Below are positions 38,791 to 47,102 of a stretch of DNA of 64,000 nucleotides, piece by piece (position 1 is the first letter of the stretch; every line of letters begins with the position of its first letter). A program made the translations under genes and the position numbers. The stretch is from Aliarcobacter sp. (lineage in GTDB: Bacteria > Campylobacterota > Campylobacteria > Campylobacterales > Arcobacteraceae): contig JAQVBE010000018.1 of NCBI GenBank assembly GCA_028690445.1, positions 1 to 64,000 of the forward strand. The letters are read 5' to 3'. Below the pieces are notes generated by a model. That model was not told the origin of the DNA. It ran no database searches and saw only the letters and a program-made list of their open reading frames with translations.

Positions 38791-40524
38791 ATGAGACTTG
38801 ATAAAAAAATCTTAAATTTTCTAGTAATAATAGTACTATCATTCATAACTTTTTGGTGGACATCGTTTATATTTCATCTTGATATGGCATGGAATGTAAT
38901 AGCTACTATCATTGGCTTTAGAATATTAGCATCATTACTAATTTTTAAAGACTTTTCACTCTCATGGAGTAAATCTACTCAAAAAACATTTCTTATAAAA
39001 ACTATAGTTGTTGGTGTACCAACTGTGATTTCTATGGGAGTATTTTATGGAAATGTAAGGTTGGCATTTTTAATATCTGAAGCTTCATTTTATCTAGTAT
39101 CCATATCTCTTGCTATGTATAGTTACTATTATTATATCAATCGTAGCGGTGTTTCTAAAACAAAATCTTTAGTAATCTACGGAGCTGGAAAAGCAGGAAA
39201 TAAACTTGAAGATGAATTTAGAGGTAGTGAGTATAAGGTAAAATATTTTGTAGATGATGATAAGATTTTGCAAGGTAGAAGTATTGATGGGATTAGAGTT
39301 ATATCAAAACAAAAACTCAAAGAACTTATAGATACTAAAAATAAATATGATTTATTGGTCATTGCAATGCCTAGTGCAAATAAGGATAGAATTAAAGAGA
39401 TACACGAAAATTTAAGTCCATATTTCAAGCAAATCAAAATACTTCCAACCATAGAGGAGATTTTACGAGATAAAAACTTCTCTGCACAGCTAAAAGATAT
39501 AAGTGTAGAAGATTTGCTGGCACGGCATCCAAAAGACCTTGATAAAAAAGCTATTAAAAAGTTTATAGGAAATAAAAAAGTTCTGATCACGGGAGCTGGA
39601 GGAAGTATAGGAAGTGAGATAGCAAGACAGTGTGCTAGTTTTGGAGCAAGTGAGTTGATACTTCTTGACCATAGTGAGTTTAACCTTTATCAAATCGCTG
39701 AAGAGTTATGTGAGTTTAAACCCCATCTTGTGATGCAATCAGTTTCAAACCTTGAATTACTAGATAAGACATTTGAAAAATATAAGCCAGATATTGTTAT
39801 ACACGCAGCAGCATATAAGCATGTGCCTCTTGTAGAGGATAATATCGGTGAAGCAATTATAAATAATATAATAGGGACAAAAAATTCAATAGATTGTGCT
39901 ATTAAACATGAAGTAAAGAAGTTTGTGCTCATATCTACAGATAAAGCTGTAAGACCAACAAATGTAATGGGTACTACAAAAAGAATATGTGAACTTTATG
40001 CTCAAAACATCAATACCCCTCAAAATACAGAAATAGTAGCTGTAAGATTTGGGAATGTACTTGGAAGTAGTGGAAGTGTAATACCAAAATTTAAAGCCCA
40101 AATAGAAGCAGGAAAAAATATCACTGTAACTCATCCAGATATCACACGATATTTTATGCTTATCCCTGAGGCTTGTGAACTGGTTCTTCAAGCAGGAAGT
40201 ATAGGACGTGGTGGAGAGATATTTATCCTTGATATGGGTGAACCCATCAAGATAGTAGATTTAGCTAAAAAGATGATAGAGCTTAGTGGAAGAAGCGAAA
40301 TACAAATAGAGTTTAGTGGACTTAGACCTGGAGAAAAACTCTATGAAGAACTACTTATCAATGATAGTGATATGAAAACAGAGTATGAGTCTATAACAGT
40401 TGCTGGGAAAACTGAGTATGATATAGAAAAACTAAATCAAGATATAAAAGAGCTTTTATCTTGTGATAATAAAATAGAAAAACTAAAAGAGATAGTACCT
40501 GAATTTGATCATAAGTTGAATTAG
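38791..40524 (+). CDS. pglF: UDP-GlcNAc 4,6-dehydratase (PglF/FlaA1-like)
   Basis: A 577-residue membrane-bound dehydratase. Four N-terminal helices (to about residue 115), a first nucleotide-binding-like fold (IYGAGKAGNKLEDEF), then the catalytic SDR domain with GAGGSIGSEIARQC. Catalytic region: STDKAVRPTNVMGTTKR, with Met replacing the usual SDR Tyr, as in this family. It makes the 4-keto-6-deoxy sugar for PglE. The expected C-terminal SGLRPGEKLYEELL is present. Confidence 0.93.
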   Translation: MRLDKKILNFLVIIVLSFITFWWTSFIFHLDMAWNVIATIIGFRILASLLIFKDFSLSWSKSTQKTFLIKTIVVGVPTVISMGVFYGNVRLAFLISEASFYLVSISLAMYSYYYYINRSGVSKTKSLVIYGAGKAGNKLEDEFRGSEYKVKYFVDDDKILQGRSIDGIRVISKQKLKELIDTKNKYDLLVIAMPSANKDRIKEIHENLSPYFKQIKILPTIEEILRDKNFSAQLKDISVEDLLARHPKDLDKKAIKKFIGNKKVLITGAGGSIGSEIARQCASFGASELILLDHSEFNLYQIAEELCEFKPHLVMQSVSNLELLDKTFEKYKPDIVIHAAAYKHVPLVEDNIGEAIINNIIGTKNSIDCAIKHEVKKFVLISTDKAVRPTNVMGTTKRICELYAQNINTPQNTEIVAVRFGNVLGSSGSVIPKFKAQIEAGKNITVTHPDITRYFMLIPEACELVLQAGSIGRGGEIFILDMGEPIKIVDLAKKMIELSGRSEIQIEFSGLRPGEKLYEELLINDSDMKTEYESITVAGKTEYDIEKLNQDIKELLSCDNKIEKLKEIVPEFDHKLN

Positions 40525-40529
40525 CCTAT

Positions 40530-43325
40530 ATGATGAAGTTTACCCCTAAGCCACATCAAAATAAAGCTATTGATTTAGTTTTCAATAGCGAAGTTGGTCT
40601 TAATAATTTTGATAGAACGCAACTTATTATGGCTTGTGGTACTGGTAAAACTTTTACCTCTTTACAAATTGCACAAAAAAATATAGAAAAGAAACAATCA
40701 TCAATAACTATCATGCTTTTCCCGTCTTTGTATTTGATTGATCAAACAAAAAAAGAGTGGGAGCAACAAACTGATATAGATAACTTCAAAAATCCACTTG
40801 TAATTTGTAGTGATGATACTATTGGAAAAAATGAAGAGAATGATATATTTGAGATTGAAAAGTCAGAAGTTGAATATACAGTTACAACAAACTATAAAAA
40901 AATAAAAGAATATATCAATAAAAACAGAAAAACTCATCAACTAATTTTTTCTACATATCATTCAAGCCATCTTCTAGGTAAAGCCTTATTGGAATTAAAT
41001 CTAAAAGCAGATTTAACACTATTTGATGAAGCTCATAAAACAGCAATAGTCAATAGAGCAAATAATATCCGCTCTATGGGGTATGCTCTTAATAATGATA
41101 TATTTCCTTCCTGTAAAAGATTGTTTATGACAGCAACTGTTAAACATTATGTAATTAGAGATGATAATGAAATAGAAGTATTTTCAATGAATGATAAAGA
41201 GTTATATGGAGATATATCATTTGAATATTCTTTAAGAGATGCTATTGTTGATGGGAATATTGCTGATTATAGAATAGTTGGAATTATTATTGATAGTGAG
41301 TATGTAGATAAGTTTAGGAAATTAGAATTATCTTCTAAAGATAAAATAAAAAATGATAATTTTTATACTTTAAAATTAGAATTAAGAGCAATAAAAATAA
41401 AAGCTATAGAAGAAGCTATGAAGAGATATAAGGTTAATACAGGGCTATCTTTTCATCATACAATTGAAGACTCTAAATATTTTGCAAAAAATTATAAAAA
41501 TTCAAATGTAAAAATCGAACATGTTGATGGTACGATGAACCATAAAAAAAGAAAACTCGTTGTAGAGAAGCTAGATAGCCAAAACAATTATATAGTTTCA
41601 AATTCTAGGTTATTAACAGAGGGTGTAGATATACCAGATATTGGAATGGTATTTTTGGATAAAAATATGAGTTCTAAAGTTGATATCACCCAGCTTGTAG
41701 GTAGAGTACAAAGGATTTCTAAAAAAAATCCTCATAAAATTGGCTATATTATTTTACCCTTGTTTATCGATGATATTTCAAAACTTGATATGGAGTTGGC
41801 TAGAAATGATGAACTAAGAACTCTTTTTGATATTATAAATAATTTTAGGCACATAGATACACAATTAAGAGAAGAGATTCAAGCCAAGAGAGTTTCAAAT
41901 ATTACTCAAGAACAATGGAGTCTGTTTTATGATGAAGTTTTAGATTTTAAAATAAAATTTGGAAGATTGCCGTTAAATAATAGTAATGATGAACAAGAAC
42001 AAAAGTTATCTCATTGGCTTGAGTTACAAAACACACATATAGAACAAAATATTCTAAGTTGGAATAAAATGGAAAAACTTCATAGACTAGATGAACATCT
42101 ATTTCCAAAACGAGCAAAAGTAAATTTAGTAAAAATTGATTCTAAAAATGATAATGATCTTTTAGATGAAAATATAGAATTTTTTTATGAAAAACTAGAA
42201 ACAGTTGTTTTAAACAAAAAGATTATATCCGCTCAAGATGAATACATAAAAGCAACTAAAGAATTTATAGAGTTAGAAGGAATTGAGAATTTAAAATCAT
42301 ACACACTTTTTAAAGGGTTAAATATTGGAGGATATAGATCTGATAGAAAAAAAGCTTACAACAAATTGGAGTGCAATAGATTAAAAGAGGAGATGGTTTT
42401 AGAATATAGTCATATTCATCCTGATTATCTTTTAAGTGCTTTAGAAATATCTATCAAAAATCATACAAGGGCATCAATAGATTTTATAAAAAAATTTGGA
42501 TTTGAGAATTTAAATGGCAAAACAAAACATAATGGTTTTAATATTGGTTCTTTTCGGGATGATTGGAGAAAAAAATATAAAAAAGCTTTGAATAAAGAAA
42601 AAATAGAAATGAAAGAAAAGTTTAAGGTAATTCATGAAGATTTTTTATTAGATACAAAATATATAAATTATCGAAATAATTTTAATGCTACACAAGAATT
42701 TGTAAAAGAACATGGATATAAAAATTTAATTAGTAGAGTAGAATATAAAGGCTTTAAGCTTGGTATGTTTAGAGATGAAATGAGAAGAAAATTTAAAAAA
42801 GCTGATAAAAAAACTCAAGAAAAGATGCTAGAGGAGTTTTCAATAATTCATGATGATTATCTTTTTGATTCATCTTATTATATTCATAAAGAACATTTGG
42901 ATGCAACTATTGAATATGTACAAAAATATGGGTTAGAAAAATTGTCTAATCTTAGTGAATATAATGGATTGAAAATTGGTGGGTTTCGATGTAGATTAAA
43001 GTTAAAGTTAAATGCTCTTGAAACTGAGGAAGAAAAAAGTAAGATGATTCAAGAATATGCAATTATTCATCCAGATTATTTGCTTGAAGAAGTCTATATT
43101 AGAAGAAGAGATAATATTAAAGCAACACTTGAATTTGTAAATGAATTTGGTTATGAAAAATTAACTAATAAAACAGTTTACAAGGGTTTTAGAATAGGTT
43201 CTTTTAGAGCAAACAGTAGAGAAAAATTTAAAAAGTTATCTAATATTGAACAACAAAAATGGCTTGAAGAGTTTAGTGTGATTAGTGATGATTTTTTGAT
43301 TTCTAAAAGTAGAAAGAAAAAATAA
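40530..43325 (+). CDS. DEAH superfamily 2 helicase with five C-terminal repeats
   Basis: A 931-residue protein. The N-terminal half is an SF2 helicase: ACGTGKT (motif I), DEAH in LFDEAHKTA (motif II), TATV (III) and QLVGRVQRISKK (VI). From about residue 575 to the end, five repeats of about 70 residues follow the pattern ATxEFVxxxGxxxL...YKGFxIGxFR...EEFSIIHxDYLL, similar to helicase-associated (HA) DNA-binding domains. It starts 5 nt after pglF with no clear ribosome site, so it may be read through from the glycan operon. Not a sugar enzyme; it probably belongs to the plasmid or defence cargo. Confidence 0.8.
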   Translation: MMKFTPKPHQNKAIDLVFNSEVGLNNFDRTQLIMACGTGKTFTSLQIAQKNIEKKQSSITIMLFPSLYLIDQTKKEWEQQTDIDNFKNPLVICSDDTIGKNEENDIFEIEKSEVEYTVTTNYKKIKEYINKNRKTHQLIFSTYHSSHLLGKALLELNLKADLTLFDEAHKTAIVNRANNIRSMGYALNNDIFPSCKRLFMTATVKHYVIRDDNEIEVFSMNDKELYGDISFEYSLRDAIVDGNIADYRIVGIIIDSEYVDKFRKLELSSKDKIKNDNFYTLKLELRAIKIKAIEEAMKRYKVNTGLSFHHTIEDSKYFAKNYKNSNVKIEHVDGTMNHKKRKLVVEKLDSQNNYIVSNSRLLTEGVDIPDIGMVFLDKNMSSKVDITQLVGRVQRISKKNPHKIGYIILPLFIDDISKLDMELARNDELRTLFDIINNFRHIDTQLREEIQAKRVSNITQEQWSLFYDEVLDFKIKFGRLPLNNSNDEQEQKLSHWLELQNTHIEQNILSWNKMEKLHRLDEHLFPKRAKVNLVKIDSKNDNDLLDENIEFFYEKLETVVLNKKIISAQDEYIKATKEFIELEGIENLKSYTLFKGLNIGGYRSDRKKAYNKLECNRLKEEMVLEYSHIHPDYLLSALEISIKNHTRASIDFIKKFGFENLNGKTKHNGFNIGSFRDDWRKKYKKALNKEKIEMKEKFKVIHEDFLLDTKYINYRNNFNATQEFVKEHGYKNLISRVEYKGFKLGMFRDEMRRKFKKADKKTQEKMLEEFSIIHDDYLFDSSYYIHKEHLDATIEYVQKYGLEKLSNLSEYNGLKIGGFRCRLKLKLNALETEEEKSKMIQEYAIIHPDYLLEEVYIRRRDNIKATLEFVNEFGYEKLTNKTVYKGFRIGSFRANSREKFKKLSNIEQQKWLEEFSVISDDFLISKSRKKK

Positions 43326-43381
43326 AACTTACTATCATGTTAGTTTTGATAAAATATAAAATAAAGTTTTAGGATTTAAAA

Positions 43382-43717
43382 ATGGAAATAGGAACAATAA
43401 TTGGCAGTACAATCGCTCTATTGATAATGGGGTTTTGGGCTTTGGTGATCTATAGAACTAAAGATAGAAAAGAACCACTTACAATAATGGAAGATGGAGA
43501 TACTGTTAGATTATTTTTAACAGATAGCGATTATGATGAATTTAGCATAGCGGATATCAAAGAGAATAAAGAAAGAGTATATGAAGAGATTAAAAAACTA
43601 GTTCAATATCGCTCAAAAGAGTTAGTGCGATTTGTAGATAGAGTTACATTTTTTAAAGATGGTGATCCAAAAAAAGAACAGGAACTTTTAAATATAATCT
43701 TATCAGCCAAAGCATAA
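43382..43717 (+). CDS. Small membrane protein of unknown function
   Basis: A 111-residue protein with one membrane helix (residues 5-24, IIGSTIALLIMGFWALVIY) and a charged remainder that reads like a small alpha/beta domain (VRLFLTDSDYDEFSIADIK). No family is recognised. A TATAAAAT-like box and AGGAT lie upstream. Its stop is 3 nt before csf5, implying co-transcription with the CRISPR gene. Confidence 0.6.
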   Translation: MEIGTIIGSTIALLIMGFWALVIYRTKDRKEPLTIMEDGDTVRLFLTDSDYDEFSIADIKENKERVYEEIKKLVQYRSKELVRFVDRVTFFKDGDPKKEQELLNIILSAKA

Positions 43718-43720
43718 TAA

Positions 43721-44455
43721 ATGCTTTTGTACTCCTTGCGTATTGATGTACAAGAAAAACTTCACAAAATTACTTCTAGTGATATTAGACGATTTATTTT
43801 AGCTATTACAGATGGATTTCCCAATGAGATAAAATCCAAAATTAATTTTCATATCACTGAAGATGATTTTAAATCTAAAACACAAAGAAAAATTCCATAT
43901 CTACTTTTTGCAAAACCTTTAGAAAATAGTTTTAAAATATTTGCTTATGGAGAGGTGGGATTTGAGATTTTAGAAAAAATCAAAGAGATATTTCCTGATA
44001 ACCTTTATCTAAAGAAGCAAAAATCCACACTAAAAAAACTCATCATAAATGAACCAGAATCTATAATGCCAAAATCATCTGCAAAAGAAATATACTATAA
44101 AACAAAAACTCCTATTATGATTTTTAGAAATAGAAGAAGGAAAGTTTTTGATGGAATTATTCATCATAATCCTGATTTTGATAAAAGAGACATAGAATTT
44201 CAAAAAGCTGTAAATGAACTGATAGTAAAAAATCTACGATATCAATTAAAAACTCTTGCAAAAGATAAAGAGTACTTCTTCTTAGATGATATTAAATTAG
44301 ATTGGCAAGAGTTTAAAATTATCAAAATTCAAAATCGAGATAGTTGTGAACCTGTTGTAGTTGGTCAGTTTACTACAACATGGAATCTACCAAGATTTAT
44401 AGGGCAAAGAATTGGTGATGGGTTTGGGGAGATTATAAAACTAAACTTGATATAA
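43721..44455 (+). CDS. csf5: Type IV CRISPR crRNA endonuclease (Cas6/Csf5-like)
   Basis: A 244-residue RAMP protein. It starts with a beta-strand typical of Cas6 (LLYSLRIDVQEK) and ends with the glycine-rich loop GQRIGDGFGEI (residues 228-238), the C-terminal signature of Cas6-type proteins. Csf5/Cas6 cuts CRISPR transcripts within the repeat and stays bound to the 3' hairpin of the crRNA. No obvious conserved active-site His was identified by eye; many Csf5 proteins lack a canonical triad. It is read on the plus strand, convergent with csf2, and follows a small membrane protein by 3 nt. Confidence 0.75.
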   Translation: MLLYSLRIDVQEKLHKITSSDIRRFILAITDGFPNEIKSKINFHITEDDFKSKTQRKIPYLLFAKPLENSFKIFAYGEVGFEILEKIKEIFPDNLYLKKQKSTLKKLIINEPESIMPKSSAKEIYYKTKTPIMIFRNRRRKVFDGIIHHNPDFDKRDIEFQKAVNELIVKNLRYQLKTLAKDKEYFFLDDIKLDWQEFKIIKIQNRDSCEPVVVGQFTTTWNLPRFIGQRIGDGFGEIIKLNLI

Positions 44456-44463
44456 TTTTCTAA

Positions 44464-44565
44464 GCAAATGAAAACTAATATATAGTTTAATGTTTTTGGT
44501 TTAAAAAATCACTGTGAAAAATCTAAGCCCTATGGTTGATTTTAGATGAGTAGTTTTCATTTGCC
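44464..44565. promoter_or_regulatory. Inverted repeat at the csf5/csf2 convergence
   Basis: A 14-bp perfect inverted repeat (GCAAATGAAAACTA at 44464-44477; TAGTTTTCATTTGC at 44551-44564) spans the 67-bp gap and the last codons of csf2. It could end transcription in both directions between the converging genes, although the 73-nt loop is long for an ordinary terminator. Confidence 0.45.
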
Positions 44566-45557
44566 CATTTGTTATAAATTTCTATTAACTCATCACATTT
44601 TTTAGATGTAGTGATTGTTTTATTAAAAATATAATCTTTATCACTAACTACAGAGAACATAGCTTGTCCATGAAGCTCTATATGCCAGTCAAGTACTCCA
44701 TAGCCTAATCTTTTTTGAGAACCTATTTGCATTTGAGAGATTTCTAAAAGTGATTTGAGTATTAGTCCTAGCTCAATATCTGTAAATTTTTGTCCATAAA
44801 GTGGATTTATGGAGTTTGATAGTGTGACATTTGGCATGATACTTTCAATATCAATAACTTGAGCTATATTTGAGTCTGTTTCTTTATCAGTTTCTCCACT
44901 TTTTTTCTTCTCTTTACTTGTCTGCACTGCTTTGATATGATTTTTTTGCCATGAAGTAATATCATCAAAGTCAACTAGAGGTTTTAGAATGGTATCTTTT
45001 AAAAAATCATCAGTCCTAAAAAATATTTGATTTTGAGTTAGTGGCATAATTTTTTTTAGTTCAATCTCATTATTTTCTTGTATAATTTTGATGTTTTTAT
45101 GTGAACTTATGGGTTTTAGATCACTAACTGCACACTTTCCACTTATACTGCTAAGACCTGCTCCAAAAAGTGAAAGTATAGGTGCTTTTTCTCTTACTTT
45201 TGGTATCTCTTCCCAAGAAATATTATCAATACTTTTTCTATCAGTTGCTGCACCACTTGAATAAAGATAGAACTCTTCTGCTTTTAGTCTATAGTTTGGT
45301 TCTTTTTTTCTTATGATTTCAACCATATCTTTTGTCATAACTCTTCGCAAAAGTCCTCTAAAGCCATTTGCACTAAAAAAAGGCTCATTGAAATAGACAC
45401 CATCAACTAAAACAAATCTTTTTCTTTGTTCGCTATTTTGATCCATCTGCATAAGTGGTGAAACAGTAGTAGCTGTTATATTAAAAGTGTCTTGCATCTT
45501 TATGGTTGAGTGTTTATGTCCTACTTCTTCAAAGTCGTTATCGTCAAATATTGCCAT
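44523..45557 (-). CDS. csf2: Type IV CRISPR backbone protein (Cas7-like Csf2)
   Basis: A 344-residue Cas7-type RAMP. N-terminal strand NITATTVSPLMQM, then RFVLVDGVYFNEPFFSANGFRGLLRR, which matches the conserved Csf2 region with GxRG, and later GQKFTDIELGLILKSLLEISQMQIGSQKRLGYG, a glycine-rich end characteristic of Cas7 family members. Several copies are expected to coat the crRNA spacer. It is the last gene of the csf3-csf1-csf2 unit and 2 nt after csf1. A charged low-complexity insertion (EKKKSGETDKETDSN) lies in the middle. Confidence 0.88.
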   Translation of the reverse strand: MAIFDDNDFEEVGHKHSTIKMQDTFNITATTVSPLMQMDQNSEQRKRFVLVDGVYFNEPFFSANGFRGLLRRVMTKDMVEIIRKKEPNYRLKAEEFYLYSSGAATDRKSIDNISWEEIPKVREKAPILSLFGAGLSSISGKCAVSDLKPISSHKNIKIIQENNEIELKKIMPLTQNQIFFRTDDFLKDTILKPLVDFDDITSWQKNHIKAVQTSKEKKKSGETDKETDSNIAQVIDIESIMPNVTLSNSINPLYGQKFTDIELGLILKSLLEISQMQIGSQKRLGYGVLDWHIELHGQAMFSVVSDKDYIFNKTITTSKKCDELIEIYNKWANENYSSKINHRA

Positions 45558-45559
45558 AC

Positions 45560-46357
45560 TTATTTTTCCTTTTTTGTTTGTTCTATGTATGTTTGAAGCA
45601 TAATTTTTGCCACAAACCGTGTAGATTCATTGTAGCTATTTAAAAATTTTCTATAAACATCTAAAAAATTATCATTGTTTCTTAATTTTGGTGTAACCCA
45701 AAAATCATATTTTGTATTTTTTGTTCTATTAAAAAATACTTCATCAGAAGCTTTAATCTCTTTCTTATTTAAGTGAGTTTTGAATTTTATAAAATCTTTT
45801 AAGCATTGTAATGTGTGTTTTCTATCTACGATATGTTGATCAAGTCCATAGTTAACAATTATTAGATTTTTGTCAATTGTAGGCTTTACTCTATGAGCCA
45901 TATTCACAATGGCACTTGCTGTAATTTGTTCTTTTAGCATGATAATAAAAGGTGGTTTAGGGGGTGTTTTAAAGATAAAGAATAGATCATTTTTCGTTGA
46001 ATCAGTTTTAAAATCTTTTTTTTCATAATGTTTCTCAAATACCACAATATCAGCAATATCAGTAGATTTTACTTTTTGATATCTTTCTTGATAATTTGTT
46101 TGAATAAAATAACAATAGGTACAAAAAAATGGTGACTTGATATTTTGATAGCTATAAATATGGTTAGCTTTATTACTTATTAAAATATTTGCTGAATCTA
46201 AATACCCACTATCTTGAATATGACCACAACATTTGCAAGGTATATTATCTTTATTTTCATATACTACTGTTGCATTGATTGATATATTTGTATCTATTTT
46301 TGTATAGCCAAAAAGTTTAGCAATCACTTTTTGAGGATGGTTTATTAAATCACTCAA
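45560..46357 (-). CDS. csf1: Type IV CRISPR large-subunit-like zinc protein (Csf1)
   Basis: A 265-residue protein with two CxxC pairs, C41/C44 (CKCCG) and C79/C82 (CTYC), forming the zinc site that marks Csf1 (Cas8-like small/large subunit). The remainder is poorly conserved, as usual for Csf1, but VNMAHRVKPTIDKNLIIVNYGLDQH resembles the family's central region. TTG start with AAGGA before it, overlapping csf3's stop (TTGA), so the two are coupled. It should recognise the target and hold the 5' end of the crRNA complex. Confidence 0.85.
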   Translation of the reverse strand: MSDLINHPQKVIAKLFGYTKIDTNISINATVVYENKDNIPCKCCGHIQDSGYLDSANILISNKANHIYSYQNIKSPFFCTYCYFIQTNYQERYQKVKSTDIADIVVFEKHYEKKDFKTDSTKNDLFFIFKTPPKPPFIIMLKEQITASAIVNMAHRVKPTIDKNLIIVNYGLDQHIVDRKHTLQCLKDFIKFKTHLNKKEIKASDEVFFNRTKNTKYDFWVTPKLRNNDNFLDVYRKFLNSYNESTRFVAKIMLQTYIEQTKKEK

Positions 46358-47004
46358 AGTGTATCCTTGCTTACTAATGCTATATCATTGCAAGTTCTCC
46401 AATAAGGTGGAGTTAAAGGGATATTAACTTTGTAAACATCTTTACTTCTATATTTTGGAATATCAGGAAGATGTCGTGATTGTGTATTATCACGAAAAAG
46501 GGAGAAGTCTTCTTTTAACTCTTCTATTTCGATACTAAATACTTTACCCCAACCAATTGAAGTTTTTTTCCCTATAAAATTTAAATTTTGTAAAAGTTTT
46601 TCGATATATTCGAAGTGTCCATTTGCATAATATGTGATTTTATCAGTATAGATTAACTCAAATTCAACTTTATGTTGTTTGTATCTACCAGATCTATTAT
46701 TTTTAATAGTTGGGGCATTGCTCATATCTCCTTGTAGTTCAAGGTATAAATCAAGATTAAAACTTTTTATAATAGTTTCATTTGATATATGACTTATTTC
46801 ATAAAAAGGTTTTGATGCGTGATATATCCCATCATTCATTTTTAAAAATGGCAATTGTTTATAGTAATCCCCATCAAAAGTGCCATTATTCATCTCTTGT
46901 TGAAAGTGCAATTTTGCTAAAATGGAATCAAATGGCATATTTGATAGTTTGCAGAATCCATTTTCAAGATGTATTGTAATCATTATTGGTACGAAACTAT
47001 CCAT
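46354..47004 (-). CDS. csf3: Type IV CRISPR Cas5-like protein (Csf3)
   Basis: A 216-residue RAMP with an N-terminal strand-helix (VPIMITIHLENGF) and the RAMP glycine loop IGKKTSIGWGKV (residues 144-155), as in Cas5-type proteins that cap the 5' handle of crRNA. The RSGRYKQHK segment (104-112) is a basic stretch plausibly contacting RNA. First gene of the minus-strand csf unit; its start at 47004 is 98 bp from the divergent dinG start, so that gap holds the two promoters. Confidence 0.85.
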   Translation of the reverse strand: MDSFVPIMITIHLENGFCKLSNMPFDSILAKLHFQQEMNNGTFDGDYYKQLPFLKMNDGIYHASKPFYEISHISNETIIKSFNLDLYLELQGDMSNAPTIKNNRSGRYKQHKVEFELIYTDKITYYANGHFEYIEKLLQNLNFIGKKTSIGWGKVFSIEIEELKEDFSLFRDNTQSRHLPDIPKYRSKDVYKVNIPLTPPYWRTCNDIALVSKDTL

Positions 47005-47102
47005 AAATATTGAATACCTTAAATAAAAGTTTTGAAATGTAAGTAAAAACTTATAAAATCTAATGTAAAATTATAACATTCATTCATTGAACAGGAACTT
47101 AA
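47005..47102. promoter_or_regulatory. Divergent promoter region between csf3 and dinG
   Basis: 98 bp separating the two oppositely read CRISPR units. It is A/T-rich with TAAAATTATAAC toward dinG and several TATTTA elements toward csf3. AGGAAC just before 47103 is the dinG ribosome site. Boxes cannot be assigned more exactly by eye. Confidence 0.5.
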
